Assembly (NCBI GenBank): GCA_049999765.1
Contig: JBNGIQ010009434.1
Span: 303,830 to 367,829, forward strand
DNA from: Phaeoceros laevis
Lineage: Eukaryota; Anthocerotophyta; Anthocerotopsida; Notothyladales
Direction: 5' to 3'
Length of the DNA stretch: 64,000 nucleotides
Shown here one piece after another: positions 21,218 through 31,905 of this stretch (its first letter is position 1; every line of letters starts with the position of its first letter). The position numbers and the translations under genes were made by a program. The notes below the pieces were generated by a model. That model made no database searches and was not told the origin of the DNA. It saw nothing but the letters and a program-made list of their open reading frames with translations.

Positions 21218-21868
21218 AAGGTCTTCCATCCAGAATCATGTACCTGACGTATACGGCGCCTTGCAAAACCCTAAAGCCTTTGATCTCTCGGTGCTGTTGG
21301 GTTCTCTTTCGGCTGGGCTGGGCTTGAATGACGGGCACAAGGGAAGTGGATTCAATTTTGGCAGTGGAAAGCGCAAGAGACCCGTTCCAGAGGAGGAGGC
21401 GGCAGCTCGCATCTTTGGCCATGTCTTGGACACCGGGCTAATAAGATCGGGGTACAAGGTTTTACGTCAGGGGCTGGCAGGGCCGCAATTGTTTCGTGGT
21501 ATCCCACTCCGATTCAAAAACTGGATCCCAAGATTGAAGACCCCGACGAGAGTCCTGAGGTATGATTCGTGAAAGCCGCTGGCATTCGTGCTCTCGAGAG
21601 GAATTCTGCTTGGATGTCGCATAGTAGGAAATCCCAGGTGGCTCAATAAATTTGTACGCTTGTAAATGTGTGTGCACCTGAAGACTGGTTTGGCAGGCAT
21701 GCTCACTCACCCGCAGCAACGTTTTATAGCCTAGGCGACAACTCTAAGCCACCATTCTCATTCTTGATTCTTTAGTGAAACGGATGTTCATCACACAGTT
21801 GCCAAGCACCGTAAGAAGGGTGCATCTCCACAGAGAGAAAAGAGAAACGTATGTGGGGTTTCCTAGGG
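21218..21868 (+). pseudogene. mS33-like mitoribosomal protein, frameshifted
   Basis: A plus-strand exon, possibly starting at an acceptor near 21230, contains the mS33 core ARIFGHVLDTGLIRSGYKVL followed by RQGLAG. The family then expects a -SWYP- block, but this continues only in another frame (AAIVSWYPTPIQKLDPKI), so one base appears lost near 21475. After a donor (CCTGAG|gtatga, about 21558) a second exon at 21779 encodes VAKHRKKGASPQREKRN, like the basic mS33 C-terminus. There is no in-frame ATG: an in-frame TAG lies upstream of the core exon. Either this is a decayed copy, or the assembly has an error and a leader exon was missed. The last exon is partly repeated at 22.67 kb. Confidence 0.6.
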
Positions 21869-21989
21869 TGGATGGACAAGGGGTCAGGTGACCTCGTGTG
21901 CGTTCACTGCTCAGCTTTAGGCAAGGTCTAATGACCCGGAAGGCACAGCATCTCTTTCAGGCACAATGTGGGGTTAAGGGGACCTACAC

Positions 21990-22165
21990 TTATAGTAGTA
22001 GTAGTAGGATGATTATGGTGTTTAGCCAACTCCACATGGGAATTGCACACCCCGTCAGGTTTTTCGACCGGCGACCAGGAGCCCCCGTCCAAGGATTGCA
22101 AGCAACAACCGGGAGCCCCCGTCCAGGGATTGCAAGCAGCAACCGGGAGCCCCCATCCAGGTACC
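21990..22165. repeat. TAG-anchored repeat plus 33-bp tandem units
   Basis: tagtagtagtaggatgatta and gccaactccacatgggaatt identify a copy of the dispersed TAG family. It is followed by 2.5 tandem units of cgggagcccccgtcca(g)gga ttgcaagcagcaac. No coding sequence. Confidence 0.75.
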
Positions 22166-22555
22166 AGTATATAGTGATCAGTACTACATCATTCTTCGAT
22201 TTAACGGATTATTGCTCCGTTTATGCTCCACTGGAGCAATGTCCTTTGCCAGCTGGCTTTACCGGCTAGCAATAGTTAACCCATCAAGCAAGCAATGAAG
22301 ACAGAAGGATTTCTCGAGAGTAGCTTTAAATAGTAGCACGGCAAGCTTCGCTGTGGGAGCTAGCTTGCCGGCTGCAGAGCTCTATTAAAACCTGTAGACG
22401 GAACCTTCCTCAAGTGACAAGTTTTCATGACCAGATGCATGCTTCAAGAATTTGCTAGCACTTTGCAATCATCTGATATATGGGGGTGGTGTATCACATG
22501 TACACTTCTAATTGCATGTTCTTCCTTCCAAGCTGGGCAGGATATGGCACAATTA

Positions 22556-22735
22556 GCTGTGCGCGTGTGGCAGGCATGCTCACCCCCCATCAACATTCTG
22601 AAGCCCTAAAGCAAGAACAATGCCGTGGTTTGCTAAGGTTCCAGCCCCAAGATCACAAGTCTTTTCCTTTTTCTTTAGTGAAATGGCACGTTCCTCGTCA
22701 CACAATCGCCAAGAACCGAAAGACAAAATGTCTTA
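22556..22735 (+). repeat. Second copy of the mS33-like last exon and its intron end
   Basis: tggcaggcatgctcac, the intron 3' end (tttctttag) and the exon start tgaaatggcacgttc(ct) correspond to 21690-21830, where the same elements read tggcaggcatgctcac, tctttag and tgaaacggatgttc. The copy quickly reaches a stop and is non-functional. The surrounding 22.17-23.52 kb shows no other supported gene. Confidence 0.6.
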
Positions 22736-23521
22736 GTACCACGAAAAAAAAACAAAAGGGTGGGATCTTGAAGGGTGAACGGAGTTTTGACTGAGATGGT
22801 AAGACTTAAGGATGTCTGTGTGGATAATATTCAGAGCCTGCACAGCAGCTTGACGCCACGGTACATGCCTTCATGAGGCAAACAAATGTAACAGTATCTG
22901 TTACTAGGAGGAGAGGATGTAGTCACTGACAGGGATAACAGTTCTTTGGTGAGAAATCCGGGCAAGGTCAATCTCATGAAGTCTTCCAGATGGAGAGTTC
23001 TTAGCACTCGGGCCCAGATAAAGTCACACTTGCCAGCATTTTGAAAACCTGTTCCATCACAGCAGCCCTTGACAATCTTGAGTAAAGTGGTCCATTCATG
23101 ACTACGTTGCTAAGAGCAGTTTTGAGACAGATGAGTGGATGTTGGCAACGCTCTCATCGTCATGTATGCCACCTGTGGCAGCTTACCAGATGCCCGCAAA
23201 GCTTTTGACTCGTTGAAGGCAAGAGATGCAGTTTCTTGAGAAAAGATGATTCTAGAATATGCTAACTCTGGTTTGCTGTTGAGCTCGTCCATGTGATGCA
23301 TCAGAAGGGCATTCACACAAGAAAGGGGCACTCTTATCCAGATCCTTAAAGCATGTTGGAATGAAGAAAGTTTGGTCCAGGGCAGAATAATTCATTCCCA
23401 TATTGTCATATGTAGCAGGTACGTAGTGGTGGTTTCAAGACATGTTTGTTGCCACTACAACAAGACATGTTTGTTGCCACTACACTGATCAACATATGCA
23501 TGTAATCAAAATTTATGCGGC

Positions 23522-23660
23522 AGCCTTAATGATGCCAACAGTATTGGTGGTAAGAGATGTGACCTGGAATTCTATGATTGCTGGATATGTCCAACATGGC
23601 AATGGCCAGGAGGCAATCCAACTTTTTCATGAAATGGAGAGAGAGGCCACATGTGTGTCA
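23522..23660 (+). pseudogene. PPR (PLS-type) gene fragment
   Basis: The plus-strand translation contains RDVTWNSMIAGYVQHG and NGQEAIQLFHEMERE, a textbook PLS-class pentatricopeptide repeat. It has no start, no neighbouring repeats in frame and stops after about 45 residues. It is a relic of an organellar RNA-editing or processing factor gene. Confidence 0.75.
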
Positions 23661-23790
23661 TGAGTCCTGACCATGTCAGCCTGCTATGAAGTGCGCGCCA
23701 CTATGTCGGGTCCATTTTATAACGTGCTTACTAGGCTTTAGAACGACAGCCTTTATAACGAAACCAAGCTAGGGCTTACTAGCGACGGGA

Positions 23791-26169
23791 TTACGTCGTT
23801 ATAAGCAGAGGGTCCTGTATACTATCTGTAGCTAGGCTCGTTTTCCGTTGGAGCTTCTTGAGGACGTCATCCCTGAGCAGCCTCCGCAAAATTTTGCCCG
23901 ACGGTGACTTGGGAATGGTCGACACAAATTCCACATGCCTCACTTTCTTGTAGCTTGCAACCTGGCCATGGCAGCATGCAGGTGAAACCACGACCATTGA
24001 CGGGCGCTTGCAACGTTCGGCAAAAAAACTGGAATTATTTTATTTCCTGGTGCTATATGGGAATTTTTTTCCTTGGAAGTGACTCACGTACCTGTGCCTG
24101 GACGTACGTTTTGACATCATCTTCCGTGAGCGAGCTGTCGTGACCGGCGCGCACAACGCAGGCAGCCGGGATCTCGCCGGCCTCTTCATCCGGAAGTCTG
24201 CAGGCGGCTTAATTAAGGCAAGGCATGCACTGACGGACGGAAAGTTTACACGAAATGATTAAGCAAGCTTGTAACTACAGGTGGTGAATTCATTGACTCA
24301 CGGTATGACCGCCGCGTCCGCAACGAGCGGATGCGCAACCAGTATAGCTTCCAACTCCGCAGGAGGGACCTGAAATCCTTTGTACTTAATGAGTTCCTTG
24401 GCTCGGTCCACAATAAAGACATCGCCGTCAGCGTCGATGTAGCCCACGTCCCCAGTGCGAAACCAGCCCTGCGCATCCAAACTGGCGCTTGTTGCTTCAT
24501 CGTTCTTGAAGTAGCCTGCATCACCTCATCAGAACGTTAACCGGCCGGCCACAGGTGATGAATTCATGCCATCAATTATTGACTATATATGTGGAAGAAA
24601 TAAAATTTAAATGCAATGCCACGGTTGGCTCGTGCCCAGATCGGTAAAGTTTCATTCATTCATTCACAAGCCACAGACCCACAGACCACAGACCCTGCAT
24701 TGTGGAATCGCCCCGGACGTAAATCTCTCCGACCCCATTCGCCGGGAGGGACGCGCCGCTCTCCTGCTCCACCACCTTCATCTCCACTCCCGCCACCAGA
24801 AAGCCCACCGACCCTTTCTTGGAGTTCCCTCTGGCGAACCCCGGCGGCACATGGCTCAGCGTGACGCAGCTGTACTCCGTGAGGCCGTACGCCTGCCGCA
24901 CTTCCACGCCCGGGAACCGGGCCTCGAAGGCGCGTTGCAGCTCTGGGGCGAGCGGCGCGGCCGCGGTCATCACCGCCTCCAGCTTCAGCTTGCTCAGGTC
25001 GAACTCGTCCACCACGGGGCTCTTCACCATCTCCAGAATGATGGGCGGCACCAGCGGCACGAAGTTCACCTCGTGCTTCACCATGGCCGCCAGCATGTGG
25101 CGCAGGTCGAAGCGCGCCATCACTACCACCGCGCCCGCGAAGCGCATGGTGCAGCAGCAGATGCCGGTGATGCCGTAGATGTGGAAGAGGGGCATGAGCC
25201 CCAGCACCACGTACTTCCTGTCGGCGTCCACGTCCTGCTGGCCGTGGCTGTCCCCGGCCAGGCACGTCCGGATGATGTTGGCCAGCAGGTTGCGGTGGGT
25301 GAGCTTCACGCCCTTGGGCAGGCCCGTGGTGCCCGACGAGTAGGGCAGCGCGCACACGTCGTCCTGCGAGGGCGCCGGGTTGGGAGTGTACGCGGATCCG
25401 TCGTACTCGAACAGGCGCCGCATCGAGATGGTGCCCTCCGGAAGAAGAACCGGCTCGACGGAGTGGCTCTCTGAGTTGAAAGTTGCGACGACTATGGGCA
25501 GGCGGTGCCTGAATTGCTTCACCTTCTCGAAGCTGGCGATGTCCGTCACCAGCGCTTTGGCCTCCGAGTCCAGTATCTGTCCAGAGCGGACAATGTGGCA
25601 GCGCGCCCGATTCCCATGAGGAGTCGTCACCGACAATTAGTCCCCCATTAGTGCACATCAAGTGGCAACGCGCCCCTTCCCATGAGGAGTCGTCACGGCG
25701 CGTTCGCCCCCCTACTACTACTATGTCATGCAGAAATGTAAACAAAAAATGGAAATGTGGAGAACGGTTTACAACATACCTGCTTCTCGATCTCGGAGGG
25801 GTGGGAGAAAGGGTTGCTGCCGGAGAAAACGGCCCCCGCCCACATGATCCCGAGAACGGCGATGAAGTACTCGGCCATGTTGGGGAGCAGTACGAACACC
25901 ACGTCGCCCTTGTTAACGCCCACAAGATTGTGCAGTCCCGCCGCAACGTTTTTCACCAGATCTCGCGTCTGGCCGTAGGTGTAGTGCCGGCCGTCGGAGG
26001 CGTCCACGAAAGCCACCCGCGCGCCCAGCTTACCGGCGGTCTCCGGATCCGCCATCGGATGGAGGAGGACGAATTCCGGCACTGTGACATGCGGCGGAAT
26101 CGGCGGCGCCGGGATGCTGCTCCTGAAAATGTGTGCTTCCGCACCCGGTATCGATCGGGCGGCCACCAT
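23791..26169 (-). CDS. 4-coumarate:CoA-ligase-like acyl-activating enzyme
   Basis: Five exons: 26169-25780, 25576-24694, 24515-24302, 24197-24092, 23961-23791; 1764 nt, 587 residues, all phases closing. It is an ANL-superfamily adenylate-forming enzyme: AMP-binding box [19 protein letters not shown] (about 209-226), the [10 protein letters not shown] motif, [28 protein letters not shown] with the hinge-region [20 protein letters not shown], and C-terminal [14 protein letters not shown] with the catalytic Lys. It activates a carboxylate with ATP and transfers it to CoA; true 4CL versus a 4CL-like (fatty acyl, OPC or benzoate) substrate cannot be decided here. The C-terminus is not a classic SKL peroxisomal signal. 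Exons 1-2 are unusually GC-rich. Intron 1 is largely a TAG/TAC-anchored repeat. Confidence 0.93.
25586..25735 (-). repeat. TAG-anchored repeat inside 4CL-like intron 1
   Basis: On the minus strand the copy reads tagtagtaggggggcgaacg, then a cctcatgggaaggggcgcg block and ccacttgatgtgcacta. Within it the 20-mer around ttcccatgaggagtcgtcac is present twice (about 25611 and 25677). It ends about 10 bp before the intron acceptor of exon 2. Confidence 0.8.
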
Positions 26170-26654
26170 CCTGCCCTGCTGCACCCGGCTGGACCAGTTG
26201 CTCCAAGTATCGACTGAATGGACAAGTCCCTCTGCTCGGCGTGCTTAATAGCGGCAGGAAGGCATGCATTGCCGGCAGGGTAGATGAAACATCAGCATCA
26301 TCAATCCCATGGGCTGCCTGAGAGTAGGTTAGTCGCTGTTTGGTGGCTGGCACTACACGCGTGCCTGTACAGTTTGTATACATGCGAAAGTTGGCAAATA
26401 GATAGCCGTCGCCCGTCACCGCCAAACACGAACTAAGAAGTGTGCCACATATGGGCCACCTACCGGCCTCTCGTCTGGGCCTACATCTGTAAATGCCACG
26501 GCATCGGAAGCTTTTTGGTTTCACATGGGCCCCATTTACCGCGTTGGTACGCGTTTTGTACGCGGGGGTTCCATATGGAACTCTCTAGGGCTTCCGGGGT
26601 CGTGGAAGACCATGAGGGCTCCACATGGAACCGCGGGCATGGGGTCAACGGTAT

Positions 26655-26755
26655 GCTACTGCATCCCGACAACTGTAGGACGCGTGAATTTCATGAGTAA
26701 AATATGGCTGCATCCCGACAACTGTAGGACGCGTGAATTTCATGACTAAAATATG
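26655..26755. repeat. 47-bp tandem duplication
   Basis: Two adjacent near-identical copies of a unit beginning gctgcatcccgacaactgta and ending gactaaaatatgg (g/c variant). A chance frame runs through it. Confidence 0.85.
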
Positions 26756-26848
26756 GCTCCTGCCCTCTAAAAGTTCCAGTAGCAAATTCCAAATTGGCCA
26801 GCAATTATTACAAACGGTGCTGGAATTAGCGAGAGCAAATACACTCAC

Positions 26849-27530
26849 TTCCCTTCTGACAAGTGAAGGACATTGGAAAGTGCCTCCATAGCCTTGAGGG
26901 ACCAGACATTACAGAAAGCAGCATATCAGACTCTCCAAGAGTTGTACCTCCTACAGCCCTATGCAAGAGGAAAGCACAACTTCAGAACTGAGTAGCATTC
27001 ACTGCAGACATCAACGTGTCCATATGCTTACTCTGCCTAACTCCCCAACCTCTAAAGCAACATGTGCGAAATTCTCCCAAAGATGCCAGCTTCCCCGCCT
27101 GATTCAGCAAAAAGGAGGTCAATCACAGTACTGCACCGTTGCACTGAGACAAGTAGCACAAATCCTGAAAAGTGGAAACATACTTGAACTTCAGTGCCTG
27201 CTCAAACGCTTTGAACACATCCTTGTGTTTTTTCCTTTGCATGTTTCTGCATCACAAAATCCACCAGGCTTGGTTATGTCCAAACTTCTGTACAAGATTG
27301 CACAAGCTTTGAGATATGTTAGTCACCCACATTGCGGCAATATTGTTCCAGCTTTCACCCTTGTCCGGGTCAAGCTGCACTGCCCTAGTGAAAGCTTGCA
27401 CCGCCACATCCAGGTCTTTTGCTTGGAGAGAAAATCAGCAGTGACTGCAAACTGATTCAGCTATACCAGAAAGAGTAGTGAGACTTCGTCTCAATCTTCA
27501 ATGCAGCTGAGCTCAAGGCAAACCAGCCAT
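26849..27530 (-). pseudogene. Stranded internal exons of a TTC27-like TPR gene
   Basis: Five consecutive exon-like blocks on the minus strand: about 27530-27496 (GWFALSSAALK), 27421-27331 (AFTRAVQLDPDKGESWNN), 27246-27184 (KHKDVFKAFEQALKFK), 27098-27032 (SWHLWENFAHVALEVGELG) and 26892-26849 (AMEALSNVLHLSEGK). Blocks 2 to 5 have canonical splice sites and phases that close. Together they match the C-terminal TPR region of TTC27/Emw1. The first block lacks a GT donor (attgag where gttgag would serve). No other TTC27 exons are found on either side, so this is a truncated copy. Confidence 0.75.
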
Positions 27531-27614
27531 CTGGAAAAAGCGGGTGAACGCCAGAGCAGCTTTCCTGATCTATCATATAAAACAGCACACAGAGGAGCAC
27601 TTCCCCATAGCTAC

Positions 27615-27790
27615 GGACATGAGCGTACACAGCCATGGCTCATGCGCATGGGTACACAGCCATAGCTCATGCGCATGGCTCATGATGAGCCATGCATCAT
27701 GCGATCAGGAATTGGTAGCTCTGGTTTCACATCATGAGCCTGGCCCAGAGCTATCTGGTATCAAGAATTGGTAGCTCTGGTATCACACAA
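27615..27790. repeat. Short direct and palindromic repeats
   Basis: acacagccat(g/a)gctcatgcg occurs twice, gaattggtagctctggt(t/a)tcac occurs twice, and ggctcatgatgagcc is palindromic. No gene. Confidence 0.7.
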
Positions 27791-27846
27791 GCAGCAGCTG
27801 CGGCACTTGCATCCTGTTTGGAGCCTTTCCCAGCATGTGCTTTTTT

Positions 27847-28090
27847 TTACTTCTTGCAGCTTCCACCTGCTTTTCCTCCCTCTGCAGCTCCCTTCTGTAA
27901 CACTAGGAGATCGAGTTAGTAGAAATTGATACGAATAGCACAATCAGGAAACTTGTATGCACAGCACTTTCAAATCTCCATCTCGCACCTTGCCCTCCTC
28001 CCCCTCTGCTTTATTTTCTCTGTCCCCTTGAATAAGAGCTTCAGCAGCCAGCTCTTTCTCAAGCTTAACTTCAAAGGAATCTTCCAGCAT
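27847..28090 (-). other. Possible two-exon small charged frame
   Basis: On the minus strand, ATG 28090 opens an exon to 27989 (MLEDSFEVKLEKELAAEALI, then acidic) with a donor AAG|gtgcgag. An acceptor (gttacag) at 27894 continues in phase to TAA at 27847 (KGAAEGGKAGGSCKK). Only 49 residues; it may be a remnant of a longer gene. No family recognised. Confidence 0.25.
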
Positions 28091-28129
28091 CTTCCAATGC
28101 ATACATGTATACCAAACAATTGCACACTA

Positions 28130-28785
28130 CTATGTCACCTTCAAGTAGTCCTCTTTCCACGATCCTGCATGCAGCTGCCTGCCTTGCTGCAGAACACCAG
28201 CAACTGTACAAGCATTCAGGAGGCAAGCAAATGTAACACTGTTTCCTAAAATCAGGCCTTCCTGCTCCATCCTTGCATTACAATGTGAGTGCCTGGAGAC
28301 CGAGCCATGCTCAGCATACCCATTTATCATGGCAGTCCATGTTACCGCATCCCTTGTGGACAGACTGTCAAACACTTTGCATGCATCTTCCAACTGGCCA
28401 CATTTTGAATACATGTGAATCAGGAAGGTATAAACAAAAGAGACAGGATGAAGGCTACTCTCCAACACGTCAGAGTGAACCTACCTACCAGACTCTACAT
28501 CCTCGGCCCTCGCACAAGCTTGCAGGGCTGCGACAAAGACGTGATTATCCGGATCCAAACTTGATCTACGCATCGTATGGTACAGTTGAATGGCCTGACT
28601 AGGTTTCCCCTGTTGAGCATGTGCAGATAATGGAAAACCACAGGCTTAGCCACCCATTTGAACACCTGCAGTGCCTCCTGTGCCCGGCCTTGACATGCAT
28701 ACATGCGCAAGACATAGTTTCCCAAGAATGCAATCCATTTGTACCCAAGTTTGACAGTTAGATCATCAAGTCGTCGCCCCAACCC
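28130..28785 (-). pseudogene. PPR (PLS-type) pseudogene
   Basis: Minus-strand translation, split over frames, gives NYVLRMYACQGRAQEALQVF, AIQLYHTMRRSSLDPDNHVF, AALQACARAEDVESG, LIHMYSKCGQLEDACKVFDS, TRDAVTWTAMINGYAEHG and VTFACLLNACTVAGVLQQGR. These are successive P, L and S type pentatricopeptide repeats. At least two frame changes and absence of a start or C-terminal E/DYW domain show decay. Such proteins normally edit or process organellar RNA. Confidence 0.85.
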
Positions 28786-29079
28786 AGATTTTTTTCAGCC
28801 CCGCATCTCCGGATGACTCTGTACAGGAGAGAGGTGGACACACGAGATGTGTCTCTGCCAAGATGGTCAAACCGTCAACTTCTCGACTTAGCTGCCATGC
28901 TCACAAAGTTCGACTACAGCGTGAGCCGTTCCGTACTCTTGGCACTCTGGCACCGTCAGAGCGGCAGCATTATGATGCAACTTGTAAGGGGTTGGATGTA
29001 GGCTGGGCAGACCGTCCAACCCGCTTGTCCAAGACAGCCAGGTGCGCATCCACTCAATCAGGCTTGTAGAAGTTCGTCA

Positions 29080-29215
29080 GCCATAGGGGCCCTTGGACTT
29101 TTTGTGCCTGAAGTCGGAAGAGGGGGCGCTATTCTTGTCCGACCTGGAGTCCAACCACAACGTGGGGTCCAGGAAATACTGCCTCCACAACAACTCTTGC
29201 TGCTCTACTGCACTT
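29080..29215 (-). pseudogene. OSB-type PDF-motif fragment
   Basis: The minus strand encodes WRQYFLDPTLWLDSRSDKN followed by SDFRHKKSKGPYG, resembling the C-terminal PDF motif of plant organellar single-stranded DNA-binding (OSB) proteins (W-x-x-F-x-x-P-x-x-W-W-D-N-R, then P-D-F-K-H-K). No OB fold or start is visible nearby. The preceding 28.80-29.07 kb has no recognisable gene. Confidence 0.5.
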
Positions 29216-29579
29216 CTGTTGTCCGGTGTGCCTAGCTTGGCTGTAGATAGGACAATCCTATTTCCATTGCCGACAGGCAACGGAGCCCTACCGACCAGTG
29301 TCTTAATTCGTTCGTACGCCGTACCAGTGGTGATCGGTACGAGAATGAGGCCGTTGCTTACAAGTACTAGTCATGAAGGTCAAAGATCACAGTCTCCATG
29401 GAATTGATTAGGGTACACATGAAATGCCAACCAAATCAGCAAGCACTTGGTCCACTAATCAAATAATCTTGATTGAACTCGTACAAGATGGGATTGCAGA
29501 AACAACAAGAGCGTTACATGTTACATGTCAAATGTGCCAGCAATGAATCAATGCTTCCAAGGGGCTCAGGCTTTTCCAA

Positions 29580-30430
29580 GTAACTTTTGCAGTCCTGTTC
29601 CCACGTCTCCATGTCTCCATCTCGGGGTCCATACGGTTGAAGTACCACAGGGCCTGTCCGCCTATTCCTTCGAGAAAAAAATACAAGTAAAATATTACCC
29701 TAGAAATATGTTTTACCTGGAGTGTCTCCATTCCAGTTATATAACCCGTCATAAGTGTAAATATGACGGGACGGGCTACTCTTGTCCCTTCTTTTTCGCA
29801 CCACCTGGATGGGATGGCTATCAAGCATGGCTTCAAGCATGGCTTCATTCATACCTCTATCTCCGAGAGATAATTTTTCCACATGTACTATTTCGCCTTC
29901 CGGTGGGTTTAAGTATGCACAATCTCCTATATATTGAATCTTATCCCCATAGTCTTTGTCATATATATGTTTTCCATTGCCCGTGAGGTCCATGACTATG
30001 CATGTTGCCACCACTATAGTGGTCTTGGCGCTTCCTATTTCACACCTTATGTCAATCCCTCCAAAAGTCTGGAAATGTAGACCAACTATCTCTAGTTCCC
30101 AGCGGTAAAAGAATTGTTGGCCAATCACAACTCCATTAACGCTTCCATTTGTTTTCTCTCTGTTAAGTAGCATTCGTTTCTCTTTTAGGTGGTTTCTTGC
30201 TCTAGTGTCGCATCGATAGTTCATCTCCCCATCATCTGTTTTGGGGCTTGACCCCCTCATCATAAAGCTTGCCCTTCTCACTCTCTTTTTCTTCTACATA
30301 ATGTTTCCTGAGATCGTCAAAATCCTTCAACAACCGCTTCACTAATATTGCAACATGATCATGCTCCAACGGCCCTTTAGAGACCCGAGCTCGAGTATTT
30401 GACCACTTGCGTGGGATATATCTCTTTCTC
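29580..30430 (-). pseudogene. SUVH-like SRA plus pre-SET remnant, copy 1
   Basis: Minus strand: a charged helical stretch (LLKDFDDLRKHYVEEKESEK), then the start of an SRA (YDG) domain with VIGQQFFYRWELEIVGLHFQ and GGID, continuing as KIQYIGDCAYLNPPEGE, PIQVVRKRRDKS and HIYTYDGLYNWNG, then a pre-SET-like ALWYFNRMDPEMETW. SUVH proteins read methylated DNA with SRA and methylate H3K9 with SET. Here the SET domain, start codon and several family residues are missing and frames change near 30280, so it is a truncated decayed copy. A second, differently decayed copy lies at 36.0-36.85 kb. Confidence 0.8.
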
Positions 30431-30463
30431 GGAAGGGAATCGAGACCACTTCGGCCTTCCGCT

Positions 30464-30759
30464 TCAGAATCTGTACAATGCGGGTAGGGAATGTCTCAAC
30501 TGTTGCCTAGTATGAGGAAACGCCGCGGGCTGCATATGCCTAAGTGGAGCACACGCCCCACTAGAAAGACCACCGGCCGTACGCGTGCTGCTGGTACTCA
30601 GGACCCTACTGTCTTCTACCACCCAAAAGCTTCTGACATGAGCCTTGCATCGGAATTCTGCGCCAGGCACTTGCCGCCCCAGTAATGTCGATGCTTCCCC
30701 CTGTACTAAATCAAGCTTCTTGTCGAAATAGAACCTGTGTGAAATGCATCCAGGCGTAG
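30464..30759 (-). other. Possible 5' part of SUVH remnant; not recognised
   Basis: A long minus-strand frame crosses this interval (VRSFWVVEDSRVLSTSS and a Pro/Arg/His-rich part) immediately 5' of the SUVH remnant. It may be the disordered N-terminal region of that gene, but no motif proves it. Confidence 0.25.
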
Positions 30760-31905
30760 ATCTGGCCATGGCCAATAACATTTGCTGCAAAGATGGCTCG
30801 CTTGGGTACTTAACTGTGACACGTGCATGGGAGATTTCTACGACCTGCACAGGTCTACAAGCATGATCAGCACTGGCGCTTGACTGCTGCATTTGAGCGT
30901 TGAGACTACGTGGGCGCTGCACTTGTACAAACTCAATGACGGCCGCGGGCATGACTATGCATATAGCAGCAAAAAGCAAAAACGTTCATGACAATTTGAA
31001 GCAGTTCATACCATCACAATCCGTACGCGCTTCAGATCTTGTCGAGTTTCCGGAGCACATTTTAAATTTGGCAAGTATTTGTGGACAATTTCGTAGTATC
31101 CTGCTTTTCAGAAGCACAATGTCAGCTGCACTTGTTTCAATATTACCATATCTTCGAATTCGCACGAGGTTGTAGATATCGCGTTACTAATTTCGAATAT
31201 TTTAAGAGGACCAGACTTTCAAGGCTGTGAAGGAATCCGATGGGCAACATACCCATGCTACCGGTGAAGCTTTGCTTGAAGTTCCTGCTGCCTTGCTCGA
31301 ATGAATCAGATGAAAGCGCCATCGGGTTGTCGGGTGCTATGTGGAGTGACTGGGCAGGTCTCAGAGTCTGCACTTACTGTCGATACTGTGATGTTTAGAT
31401 TCGATACTGTGCTTGCAATTGCATGCTCCCCAATTCGTTTCTTACGGTTCTGCCTTCCTTTGAACAGCGAGGAACTGGAGGACACGAGCAGAGCCTTCCT
31501 GCAGAAAAACCCATTACATGGCACATATATATTCCCGGGCCATGTGATTCACCTACCCTGGGCACAAGAATGTTGCATCCGAGAACCCAGAAGGCCAGCA
31601 GGCGGCCGAATTCGAAGAAATGGCAGTTGCCCCACAAAAATGTTGCAATCCGGGACCGCAGAAGGCCAGCAGGCGGATCGAAGAAGTGGCCAGTGGCGTT
31701 TTGAACACAGGCACCGTGGGGCTTTCAGTACTTGTAACTCGCACCCTGTGGACGTCCACGATCCCAATTGGAAGTGATGATATTCGATTCTGGTCCCATT
31801 TAGACAGTAAGTATAAGCTTTCCCCTTCAGGAACAGGACCTGGTGAGGTCGGGTCGTGCTGTGGAAATGCAGATCTGCTTTGAATTCTGGAAGATTGCCC
31901 CCCAA
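30760..31905. repeat. Segmental duplication, copy 1
   Basis: Matches 39655-40665 in direct orientation with many small differences. Landmarks in both: agatggctcgcttgggtac / agatgcctcgcttgggtac; tttgaagcagttcatacc; gaacagcgaggaactggagg; gtggacgtccacgatccca; gaattctggaagattgccc. A short inner repeat (aaggccagcaggcgg) is present twice in each copy. Frames across it are not recognised. Confidence 0.85.

Noticed and set aside
23110-23331. Minus-strand frame thought to be another PPR
   Set aside because: NALLMHHMDEL only loosely resembles a PPR helix; without neighbouring repeats the match is too weak.
24611-25622. Long plus-strand and second minus-strand frames over the ligase exon
   Set aside because: They are by-products of the GC-rich coding exon of the 4CL-like gene; only one frame shows ANL-superfamily motifs.
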